From assembly GCF_036688685.1 (NCBI RefSeq), contig NZ_JAQQPS010000010.1, positions 1 through 64,000 on the forward strand: a DNA stretch of 64,000 bases. Direction: 5' to 3'. Under the pieces are notes generated by a model, which saw only the letters and a list, made by a program, of their open reading frames with translations, had not been told where the DNA came from and ran no database searches. Below are positions 9,901 to 16,481 of this stretch, piece after piece. The stretch's first letter is position 1. Each line of letters opens with the position of its first letter. The translations under genes and the position numbers were made by a program. Source of the stretch: JALYUM01 sp036688685 (lineage in GTDB: Bacteria; Pseudomonadota; Gammaproteobacteria; Burkholderiales; Burkholderiaceae_D).

Positions 9901-11024
9901 GCGGACAGACCGGGACCGGTGATGCACAGCTCGCCCGTCTGGCCGCGCGGCAGCAGGACCAGCCCGCTGGCCGGATCGACGTTATTCTCACCTTCGGCGC
10001 TGATGACCAATAGCCCGTAGTTCGGCAGCGGCGTGCCGATCGTGATCGGCTGGCCCGGCACCAGCGTCGCCAGGCTGGCCGACACCGTCGTTTCGGTCGG
10101 ACCGTAGGTATTGAACATCTGCCGGCCGGGACGCGAGAACCGTTCGACCAGCGACTCCGGGCACATTTCGCCGCCCAGGTTAATCAGGCGCAGCGAGTCG
10201 ACGTCGGTGCTGAACAGGGCGAGCAGGGTCGGTACCGCATGCAGCACGGTGACGCCGTTTTCTTGCAACAAACGCGGCAGCGCTTCCGGGTCGCCGGCGC
10301 TTTCTTTTGGTCCCAGCCAGAGCGTGGCGCCGACCAGGTAGGCGATCCAGATTTCTTCGAACGACATGTCGAAGGCCACCGAAAAGCCCTGGTAGACGGT
10401 GTCGCTGGCCTGCACGCCGAGCACCTGGTTTTCGCTGCGCAAGAAGTGACAAATGCTGCGCTGGCTGATCAGGATGCCTTTCGGCTTGCCGGTCGAGCCG
10501 GACGTATAAATGACGTAGGCGGGCAGGTCGGGCGAAACGGCGCCGCGCACCTGCACGACTTCGCCCGGCGCCAGCGGCGCCAGCAGGGTTTCCGCCTGCC
10601 AGCACGGTGTGGCCAGGCGCGGCGCGAAAGCCGCACTGGTGACCACGCCGACTGCGGCGGCATCGTCCATGCACACGGCCAGGCGCTCGACCGGCGTGTC
10701 TTCATCGATTGGCAACCACGCCGCGCCAGCCTTGGCGATGGCCGCCTGCATCACCAGCAGGTCGATCCCGCGTGGCATCCACAGGCCCACCATCGCGCCC
10801 GGTTGCACGCCGCCCGCGATCAGGCGCGAGGCCGCGACGCTGGCCAGCTGGTCGAGTTCGGCGTAGCTGATGCGGCGCGTGCCGCTGACCAGAGCGATTT
10901 GTGACGGCGTGCGCTGCGCGCTCGCTTCAAGCAAATCGGCGAGGATCTCTTCACGCAGCAATGACGGGCATTGCGGACCGTACAGGATGTCGGCGTGCCG
11001 TACTTCTGGGGAGAGATCGTTCAT
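6993..11024 (-). CDS. Pls/PosA-type single-module NRPS with membrane LbH terminal domain
   Basis: A 1343-residue enzyme predicted to activate an amino acid and join it in a thiotemplate reaction at the inner membrane. An adenylation domain (about 30-520) has Y-T-S-G-S-T-G-K-P-K-G, Y-G-P-T-E, Y-R-T-G-D and G-K-I-D-R-K. A carrier domain follows with L-G-G-H-S and the pantetheine serine near residue 575. There is no condensation or thioesterase domain. The C-terminal 700 residues hold three units, each with a pair of hydrophobic helices (near 640-705, 870-935 and 1135-1195) followed by hexapeptide-type left-handed beta-helix segments. This is the architecture known from epsilon-poly-L-lysine synthetase (TIGR02353 type). 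Its PPTase follows with an ATGA overlap. The substrate is not proven, and no clear Shine-Dalgarno precedes ATG 11024. Confidence 0.88.
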   Translation of the reverse strand: MNDLSPEVRHADILYGPQCPSLLREEILADLLEASAQRTPSQIALVSGTRRISYAELDQLASVAASRLIAGGVQPGAMVGLWMPRGIDLLVMQAAIAKAGAAWLPIDEDTPVERLAVCMDDAAAVGVVTSAAFAPRLATPCWQAETLLAPLAPGEVVQVRGAVSPDLPAYVIYTSGSTGKPKGILISQRSICHFLRSENQVLGVQASDTVYQGFSVAFDMSFEEIWIAYLVGATLWLGPKESAGDPEALPRLLQENGVTVLHAVPTLLALFSTDVDSLRLINLGGEMCPESLVERFSRPGRQMFNTYGPTETTVSASLATLVPGQPITIGTPLPNYGLLVISAEGENNVDPASGLVLLPRGQTGELCITGPGLSAGYLGRPDLTSEKFLVNPWASGMHDARLYRTGDLARIEDDGQVNCLGRTDDQVKIRGFRVELGEIETLLAQQEGVGTVAVLLRKDDGIDRLVAYLVASNSAGPSALAPATLRAALATRLPPYMVPSRFEPMTVMPRLTSGKIDRKALKALPLSVPLAADAAASDLPDTPFEEALFAALAHLFPGQGIRRELDFFSDLGGHSFFAARLASALRADPRFAHVTVRDIYQQRTIGKIAEVLGASFTAAPLEADWTPPPGWQRWTCGVAQLAVVPALVTLRMAQWLAPFFTYHFLTGSPGDSVALAIGVSILTFLISTIAEFAVAIVGKRLISGNLQAGSYPLWGLTYYRWWLGDRLIESAPSYLLSGSSLYNWWLRALGAQVGHDVVIGSITVRAPELVTIGNNVSIGNAVNFENARVERGRLILGPIVLGDDASVSSYAVLEGNVAVGLLGHVEGQCALADGTRVPDGRVWAGSPGRDAGAYTSTLPPRPVPSRLRLSGEAVYFVFGIILIATLFFMPVFPTFVLIDWLDDADTLPFLLGTDIASQLARYFLLAFPASAVLIVLTALVSAGIRWGVLPRLEPGRSAVHSNTYCAKWLVSHIQESSLNVLHGIYATVYAPFWYRLLGAKVGKDAEISTALGVVPDMLTLGDETFIADAVMLGDEQIDGGWMTMQPTVVSNRSFVGNGSYVPDGTILPEGVLVGVHTHAPANGKMQAGDTWLGSPPIHLPARETVAGYPEHLTYHPSPLRRLGRALVEAFRITAPHAVVIAVGYTVVLDLMPLAGSGMWGQVVWYLAIVGLAYGVGNFVVVLLLKWLLLGRYRKRAEPMWTPFVWLSEGVTNLYEGIAVPNFMRYLRGTPWLPLAFNLMGCKIGKGVYLDTTDITEFDCVRIGDYSELNALACPQTHLFEDRVMKIDTVEIGSRVYLGPRSAVLYSAKVGDNARLGPLTLVMKGENIPAATRWEGCPAAPATA

Positions 11025-11196
11025 CGACGGCAGAGGAAATAACTAAGGGGAAATTGAGTTTGATACATGGACGACAGCGTACAACATTTCCTTGGGTAAT
11101 AAGGGCGCACACCAGATATATTCCTGGGTGTGCGCAGCGCCTCACAGCGCGCAAGCGGCGTATGCTAGACAAAAAAACAAACAAGGAGATCATGCA

Positions 11197-12867
11197 ATGA
11201 CACCCACCCAGCGTTTCGTCGCGGCGCGCGATTTTTTGCAGCAGCACCGGCTCGACTACGACACGGCTTATCGCGATTACCATGCGCCCGAACTCGATGA
11301 ATTCAACTGGGCGCTCGATTATTTCGACGTGCAGGCACACGGCAACAACGCCGCCGCGCTGTGGGTGGTGGCCGACGATGGCAGCGAGCAAAAAATCAGC
11401 TACGCCGCCATGGCGGCGCGCTCGAACCAGGTCGCGAACCATTTGCGGGCGCTGGGCGTGCGGCGCGGCGACCGCGTCATGCTGATGTTGCCGAACCGCG
11501 TAGAGCTGTGGGAGACCATGCTGGCGGGTATCAAACTCGGTGCGGTGCTGGTGCCGACTACCATGCTGGTGGCGAGCGCCGACCTGGTCGACCGCATGGC
11601 GCGCGGCAAGGTGCGCCACGTGATCGTGCAATCATCGGAGACCGCCAAGTTCATTGGCGTCGCGGGCGATTACACGCGCATTGCGGTGGGAGCACCTGTG
11701 GCCGGCTGGCACGATTTTGCGGCGTCGGGCGATGCAGGCGCGGCATTTCAACCTGACGGCGCCACGCTGGCCAGCGACCCGCTGCTGCTGTATTTCACGT
11801 CCGGCACCACCGCGCAGCCCAAGCTGGTGCTGCACAGCCACCAGAGTTATCCTGTGGGCCATTTATCCACCATGTACTGGATCGGCCTGCAGCCGGGCGA
11901 CGTGCACTGGAACATCAGCTCGCCCGGCTGGGCCAAGCACGCGTGGAGCTGCTTTTTCGCGCCGTGGAATGCGGGCGCCACCGTGTTTGTTTATAACTAC
12001 GAACGCTTCAGCGCGGCCGGCGCGCTGGGCATGATCGCGCGCTGCGGCGTGACCTCGCTGTGCGCCCCACCGACCGTCTGGCGCATGATGATCAAGGAAG
12101 ATTTAACCGGCTGGAAGCTGCCGCTGCGTGAACTGGTCGGTGCCGGGGAACCTTTGAACCCGGAAGTCATCGAACAGGTAGAACGGGCGTGGGGCATTCG
12201 CATCCGCGACGGCTTCGGCCAGTCCGAAACCACGGCGCAAATTGGCAACACGCCGGGGCAATTGCTGAAACCCGGTTCGATGGGGCGTCCGCTGCCGGGG
12301 TACCGCATCGCCTTGCTCGACGCCTACGATGCGCCGGCCGTCGAGGGCGAAATTTGCGTTCTGCTCGACCCCGCGCCGCAGGGGCTGATGTTGTGTTACG
12401 AGGGGGATGAAGAAAAGACAGCGGATGTCATGCGCGACGGCCACTACCATACGGGCGACACGGCCCTGGTCGACGCCGATGGCTACTATTTTTATGTGGG
12501 GCGCAACGACGACGTGTTCAAATCGTCCGACTACCGCATCAGCCCGTTCGAGCTGGAAAGCGTGCTGATCGAGCACGACGCTGTGCTGGAGGCCGCCATT
12601 GTGCCGAGCCCGGACGCCTTGCGCCTGTCGGTGCCGAAAGCGTTCATCACGTTGCGCGCTGGCGTGGCGCCGTCGCGCGACGTGGCAGCAGCAATTTTTG
12701 CGTTTGCACGCGCGCGGCTGGCGCCTTATCAACGCATCCGTCGGATCGAATTCACGGATTTGCCGAAGACGATCTCCGGCAAGATCCGCCGGGTCGAGTT
12801 GCGCCGCCAGGAAGAGAGCCGCGCAGGCGCCAGCACGACGGAGTTTCGCGAGGAAGAATGCAGCTAG
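11197..12867 (+). CDS. Acyl-/aryl-CoA synthetase (AMP-binding)
   Basis: A 556-residue member of the acyl-adenylate-forming family that should form an acyl-AMP and then an acyl-CoA thioester. Motifs include Y-F-T-S-G-T-T-A-Q-P-K near residue 195, D-G-F-G-Q-S-E-T-T near 335, Y-H-T-G-D near 420 and the C-terminal catalytic lysine in T-I-S-G-K-I-R-R. Overall it resembles the acetyl/medium-chain acyl-CoA synthetase branch. Start ATG 11197 follows AAGGAG. The gene is divergent from the NRPS across 172 bases. It could be the missing CoA ligase of the aryl-CoA cluster at 22 kb or a fatty-acid enzyme; sequence alone does not decide. Confidence 0.82.
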   Translation: MTPTQRFVAARDFLQQHRLDYDTAYRDYHAPELDEFNWALDYFDVQAHGNNAAALWVVADDGSEQKISYAAMAARSNQVANHLRALGVRRGDRVMLMLPNRVELWETMLAGIKLGAVLVPTTMLVASADLVDRMARGKVRHVIVQSSETAKFIGVAGDYTRIAVGAPVAGWHDFAASGDAGAAFQPDGATLASDPLLLYFTSGTTAQPKLVLHSHQSYPVGHLSTMYWIGLQPGDVHWNISSPGWAKHAWSCFFAPWNAGATVFVYNYERFSAAGALGMIARCGVTSLCAPPTVWRMMIKEDLTGWKLPLRELVGAGEPLNPEVIEQVERAWGIRIRDGFGQSETTAQIGNTPGQLLKPGSMGRPLPGYRIALLDAYDAPAVEGEICVLLDPAPQGLMLCYEGDEEKTADVMRDGHYHTGDTALVDADGYYFYVGRNDDVFKSSDYRISPFELESVLIEHDAVLEAAIVPSPDALRLSVPKAFITLRAGVAPSRDVAAAIFAFARARLAPYQRIRRIEFTDLPKTISGKIRRVELRRQEESRAGASTTEFREEECS

Positions 12868-12892
12868 TGTTCGATTCGAAAGGAGCGCAGCA

Positions 12893-13390
12893 ATGCCGAC
12901 TGTCAGGACGATCACCCCGTGCCTGTGGTTCGACGACCAGGCCGAAGAAGCTGCCCATTTTTATGTGGGCATCTTTCCGAATTCGCGGGTGACCTCCGTC
13001 ACCCACTATGGCGACGCCGGGCGCGAAATCCACGGCCAGCCGCCGGGGCGTGTGATGGTGGCAGCGTTCGAGCTTGATGGCCAGGCCTTCACGGCCCTGA
13101 ACGGCGGGCCGCTATTTACCTTTTCCGAGGCGCTCTCGTTCCAGGTCAGTTGCGACAACCAGACCGATATCGATTACTACTGGGACAGGCTGGGTGACGG
13201 CGGCGATGCGGCGGCGCGCCAGTGCGGCTGGCTCAAGGACCGCTTCGGGCTGTCGTGGCAAGTGGTGCCGCGCGCCATGGGGGCCCTCATGATGAGCACC
13301 GTGCCTGGCGCCCGCGAGCGGCTCATGAGCGCCATGTTGCGCATGCAGAAGTTGGACCTGGCGGCCCTGGAGGCAGCGGTGACGCCTTGA
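12893..13390 (+). CDS. PhnB-type VOC-superfamily protein
   Basis: A 165-residue protein of the PhnB / glyoxalase-bleomycin-resistance fold. It opens with T-I-T-P-C-L-W-F-D and A-A-H-F-Y, contains the conserved A-L-N-G-G-P segment, and ends with G-L-S-W-Q-V-V-P, typical of proteins often labelled 3-demethylubiquinone-9 3-methyltransferase. That label is historical and no methyltransferase motif is seen. Start ATG 12893 follows AAGGAG. It lies 25 bases after the acyl-CoA synthetase and may share its transcript. A strong hairpin follows. Biochemical role unknown. Confidence 0.8.
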   Translation: MPTVRTITPCLWFDDQAEEAAHFYVGIFPNSRVTSVTHYGDAGREIHGQPPGRVMVAAFELDGQAFTALNGGPLFTFSEALSFQVSCDNQTDIDYYWDRLGDGGDAAARQCGWLKDRFGLSWQVVPRAMGALMMSTVPGARERLMSAMLRMQKLDLAALEAAVTP

Positions 13391-13416
13391 CGAACGGGAA
13401 TGCGCGGCCAGTTGCC

Positions 13417-13440
13417 GGGGCGCGTGATGCAACGCGCCCC
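13417..13440 (+). terminator. Hairpin after the PhnB-like gene
   Basis: A 9-bp perfect GC-rich stem (GGGGCGCGT / ACGCGCCCC) with a 6-base loop starts 26 bases after the stop at 13390. Only two T residues follow, so termination may be partial or factor-assisted. It separates the acyl-CoA synthetase/PhnB pair from the SET-pncB pair. Confidence 0.55.
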
Positions 13441-13488
13441 TTGCAATATGGGTATGATGATAAAACCAGCCCTCACCACCGCCTCCCG

Positions 13489-14001
13489 ATGACATCCTTG
13501 TCCACACCGTCCGCGCCAGCCAAACTTCCCGCCAGCAGCAAGCTCCCCATTTACGAAGTGCGCAAGTCACCCGTGCATGGCAACGGCGTATTCGCCCGCA
13601 GCCCGATTGCAGCGGGCGAAAAGATTATTGAATACCGCGGCGAGCGCATCGAATGGGACGTGGCAACCCAGCGCGCGCTCGATGGCGGCGGGCCGGTTGG
13701 CCACACCTTCTTCTTCACACTTGCCGACGGCCGCGTCATCGATGGCGGGCGACGCGGCAACGACGCGCGCTGGATCAACCACGCATGCGAACCGAATTGC
13801 GAAGCCTACGAAGATGCCGGCCGCGTGTACATCCACGCGCTGCACAACATCGACGCCGGCGACGAACTCAATTACAACTACGCCCTGGTGTACGACGCGC
13901 GCCATACGGCCGCGGTCAAAAAACAGTTCGCCTGCCGCTGCGGCGCCCCGAGTTGCAGCGGCACCATGCTGGCCCCGAAAAAACGCAAGGGGAAGGCATG
14001 A
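13489..14001 (+). CDS. SET-domain protein-lysine methyltransferase-like protein
   Basis: A 170-residue protein consisting almost entirely of a SET domain plus post-SET segment. It begins after a short Ala/Pro/Ser-rich leader with V-H-G-N-G-V-F-A. It then has W-I-N-H-A-C-E-P-N-C, which is the cofactor-binding N-H-x-C core, and D-E-L-N-Y-N-Y, the E-L-x-Y-x-Y active-site motif. It ends with the post-SET zinc cysteines C-R-C-G-x-x-x-C and a Lys/Arg-rich tail. Such proteins transfer methyl groups from S-adenosylmethionine to lysines, and bacterial targets are mostly unknown. Its stop overlaps the pncB start as ATGA. Confidence 0.85.
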   Translation: MTSLSTPSAPAKLPASSKLPIYEVRKSPVHGNGVFARSPIAAGEKIIEYRGERIEWDVATQRALDGGGPVGHTFFFTLADGRVIDGGRRGNDARWINHACEPNCEAYEDAGRVYIHALHNIDAGDELNYNYALVYDARHTAAVKKQFACRCGAPSCSGTMLAPKKRKGKA

Positions 14002-15227
14002 GCGCCCCGGTGGCCTACCAGCCGGTCGTGCGCAGCCTGCTTGAAACCGACCTGTATAAATTCACCATGTGGCAAGCGCTGCTGCACCGCCATCCGAACG
14101 CGCACGGTGAGTACGAGTTCAACTGCCGCAACACGCCGGCGTTTCCGCTGGCCGAACTGAAGGCCGAAGTCGAGCGCGAACTCGACCACCTGTGTTCCCT
14201 GTCGTTCGCTGACGACGAAGTGGCGTACATGCGCGGCCTGCGTTTCATTAAAAGCGATTTCGCCGACTTTTTGACGGTGTTTCGCTTCCAGCGTAAATTC
14301 ATCACCGTCGGCACCGATGGACCCCACTTGACGATCCGCGTCAGCGGCCCGGTGGTGCACGTCATGGGTTTCGAAATCTACGTGCTGTACATCGTCAACG
14401 AGCTGTACTTTCGCCGCGTCGACCAGGCCGCGGCGCTGGCAGTGGCGCGCGAACGGCTGAACGAAAAACTCGAGCAGTTGCGCGCGTTTGCCAAAGAGCC
14501 GATGCGCCGCTCGCCGTTCGAATTCTTCGACTTCGGCGTGCGCCGCCGTTTTTCCGGCGCCTGGCAGGATGAAGTGGTGGCGACCCTCGCGCGCGAGGCG
14601 CCGGCCTATTTCAAGGGCACGTCCAACGTCTGGCTGGCCAAGAAATACAATCTGGTGCCGATCGGCACAATGGCCCACGAATACCTGCAGGCGTTCCAGT
14701 CGTTCGGTGTGCGCCTGCGCGATTTTCAGAAAGCGGCGCTGGAAGACTGGGTGCAGGAATACCGCGGCGACCTGGGCACGGCACTCACCGACGTGGTCGG
14801 CATGGACGCCTTCCTCGACGATTTCGATTTGTACTTTGCAAAATTGTTCGACGGTTTGCGCCACGATTCGGGTGACCCGGTCGAATGGGGTGAAAAGGCG
14901 CTGCGCCATTACGCCAGACTGCGCATCGATGCGCGCACCAAGCGCCTGGTGTTCTCCGATGGCCTGACGATGGACAGCGCGATGGACTTGTACCGCCACT
15001 TCTCCGACCGCGTCGTGTGCGGCTTCGGCATTGGCACCAAGCTGACCAATGACACCCAGCACCAGGCCCTGAACATCGTGATGAAGCTGGTGCGCTGTAA
15101 TGGCCAGCCGGTTGCCAAGCTGTCCGATTCGCCGGGCAAGACCATGTGCCACGACGAGACTTTCCTGGCCTACCTGCGCCAGGTGTTTCACCGGCCGGCG
15201 GAGACGGTGACGGTGCCGCTCAAGTAG
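13998..15227 (+). CDS. pncB: Nicotinate phosphoribosyltransferase
   Basis: A 409-residue enzyme that makes nicotinate mononucleotide from nicotinate and PRPP, the committed step of the Preiss-Handler NAD salvage pathway. The N-terminus L-L-E-T-D-L-Y-K-F-T-M is diagnostic. The segments F-D-F-G-x-R-R and G-T-S-N-V near residues 180-215, the T-M-A-H-E loop around the phosphorylated histidine, and R-H-D-S-G-D-P near 290 are present, and length matches the family. The start ATG 13998 overlaps the SET gene stop. Together with pncA at 4596-5204 the window encodes nicotinamide to nicotinate to NaMN. Confidence 0.95.
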   Translation: MSAPVAYQPVVRSLLETDLYKFTMWQALLHRHPNAHGEYEFNCRNTPAFPLAELKAEVERELDHLCSLSFADDEVAYMRGLRFIKSDFADFLTVFRFQRKFITVGTDGPHLTIRVSGPVVHVMGFEIYVLYIVNELYFRRVDQAAALAVARERLNEKLEQLRAFAKEPMRRSPFEFFDFGVRRRFSGAWQDEVVATLAREAPAYFKGTSNVWLAKKYNLVPIGTMAHEYLQAFQSFGVRLRDFQKAALEDWVQEYRGDLGTALTDVVGMDAFLDDFDLYFAKLFDGLRHDSGDPVEWGEKALRHYARLRIDARTKRLVFSDGLTMDSAMDLYRHFSDRVVCGFGIGTKLTNDTQHQALNIVMKLVRCNGQPVAKLSDSPGKTMCHDETFLAYLRQVFHRPAETVTVPLK

Positions 15228-15236
15228 GCAGCAATG

Positions 15237-15260
15237 AAAACACCCGCGCAAGGCGGGTGT
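15237..15260 (-). terminator. Intrinsic terminator of the PEP-CTERM gene
   Basis: ACACCCGC / GCGGGTGT forms an 8-bp perfect stem around a short loop at 15240-15260. Read on the minus strand it is followed directly by TTTTC, the usual arrangement for an intrinsic terminator of the gene ending at 15285. It also lies 12 bases after the pncB stop and may serve both convergent genes. Confidence 0.75.
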
Positions 15261-15284
15261 CATGGAGGCGACGTCGTAACTGGC

Positions 15285-15917
15285 TTACTTTGCCTTGCCC
15301 GGTTTCTTCGCCACGCGCGTCAAGGCCAGCAGCCCCAGGCCCAGCAAGCCCAGCGAACCTGGCTCCGGCACGTTTGATGGGGCATCCTTCAGGATCGCGA
15401 TCGTGAAATAGCTCCTGTCGTTGAAATCGTTGTTACCCGACCAGATCCACTGCGCGCTGCTGCTGATGCCGGCCAGGCTGCCCCATGGCGCAACGCCATT
15501 CGCGCCATAGCTCGTGGTCGCGGTATAGGCACCGGTGAAACCGGTGGTGTTGGCCGTGATCAGGTTCGAGCCCGTCAGCAGTGATGTGGTGCCGTTGGCG
15601 AAATGGTAGCCGCTGTCAGCCAGCGAGAACGCACCGAGCATGCCAGCGACGCCGCCCTGGTCGTAGGCGGCGATGTGCAGGTAATACTGGGCGAGGGTGC
15701 CAAGGGTGACCGAACCGCGGGTGACGGTGTACCAGTCATTGGCGCTGCTGAACGTGGTGCCGAGGGTGTTGTTCGTCGTGGACAGGTAAGCCGAGAAACC
15801 ATTGTCGACCGAAACCTTGGTCGTCAGCACGCCTGCCGTGGCGCTGGCGCACAGGGCAGCCGAGGCCGAGAGAACCAGGGCGGATTTGAGGAGAAGGCTG
15901 CGCAGGGTGTTGTTCAT
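15285..15917 (-). CDS. PEP-CTERM sorting-domain protein
   Basis: A 210-residue secreted protein. Residues 1-28 form a Sec signal peptide ending A-S-A-T-A-G. The middle is rich in Thr, Ser, Asn and Gly with few charges, like many exopolysaccharide-associated PEP-CTERM proteins. The C-terminus has the tripartite sorting signal: V-P-E-P-G-S, a hydrophobic helix G-L-L-G-L-G-L-L-A-L, then a basic tail. Exosortase is expected to process it at the PEP motif; no exosortase gene is in this window. A near-perfect sigma-54 promoter lies 38 bases upstream and a T-tailed hairpin downstream, so it is a single-gene unit. Confidence 0.9.
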   Translation of the reverse strand: MNNTLRSLLLKSALVLSASAALCASATAGVLTTKVSVDNGFSAYLSTTNNTLGTTFSSANDWYTVTRGSVTLGTLAQYYLHIAAYDQGGVAGMLGAFSLADSGYHFANGTTSLLTGSNLITANTTGFTGAYTATTSYGANGVAPWGSLAGISSSAQWIWSGNNDFNDRSYFTIAILKDAPSNVPEPGSLGLLGLGLLALTRVAKKPGKAK

Positions 15918-15954
15918 GATTTATCCAGGGTGAATGAGGCGATACGGCGATAAG

Positions 15955-15971
15955 AGCAATCGGCGTGCCAA
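15955..15971 (-). promoter_or_regulatory. Sigma-54 (RpoN) -24/-12 promoter
   Basis: On the minus strand the sequence reads TTGGCACGCCGATTGCT, an exact match to the RpoN consensus TGGCACG-N4-TTGCW with the invariant GG and GC correctly spaced. It ends 37 bases before the ATG of the PEP-CTERM gene, predicting a start site near 15944 and a leader of about 27 bases. RpoN promoters need an activator ATPase; PEP-CTERM genes in other Betaproteobacteria are known to depend on RpoN and the PrsK/PrsR pair. Confidence 0.85.
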
Positions 15972-16481
15972 GCATTTCCAAGGAGAAATCTATATTGAAA
16001 TCAAGAACTTATAAAGTTTAGTGGAAATTCAACATAATTTTATGTAAGAAATTTCGACAATTGTCACATTTTTCGCCGCAATCTGACGACCCAGAACATG
16101 CCTCAGCAAAAAAAAGTTGCTGTCATCGGTCCAACGTTACGATGCGCCAGCATGCCGCTCTGCGTGTGCGCGTGTGACCATCACGCAAGGTGTTGCTTTT
16201 TTAACTCTGCTGCGCTGGGCCTGACGCGGCGCGCCGCCCAGGATCTTTCACGTCCACCAACTAGTTGGCGAAATGTGTGATTCATTTGCTATGCAGAGTT
16301 GACCAGATTGATAGGCTTTTGATTCTCCAGGAAGAATCCCGGGGCATAGAGAAAATAATTTGCTTTAAAAGCAATCAGTTGGAATCGTTGCAATAGACGG
16401 CAATTTGCCCGTGTAAAAATATCCGACAGATCTTTCACATAATATGCAATAAGACAACATTGCTGCGCGGATTCTTGCGGG
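15972..16481. other. AT-rich non-coding region upstream of the PEP-CTERM gene
   Basis: About 510 bases with lower GC than the flanks and no convincing gene. It holds a perfect 10-bp palindrome GACAATTGTC at 16056-16065, about 90 bases upstream of the -24 element, where an RpoN activator site would be expected. The AT-rich stretch between them could bind IHF. A 92-codon open frame on the minus strand (16289-16567) overlaps the topoisomerase gene end and has no ribosome binding site or recognisable product. Confidence 0.5.

Noticed and set aside
11706..11725. TGGCACG followed by TTGC resembling a sigma-54 promoter
   Set aside because: Spacing is one base short and it lies inside the acyl-CoA synthetase coding sequence.
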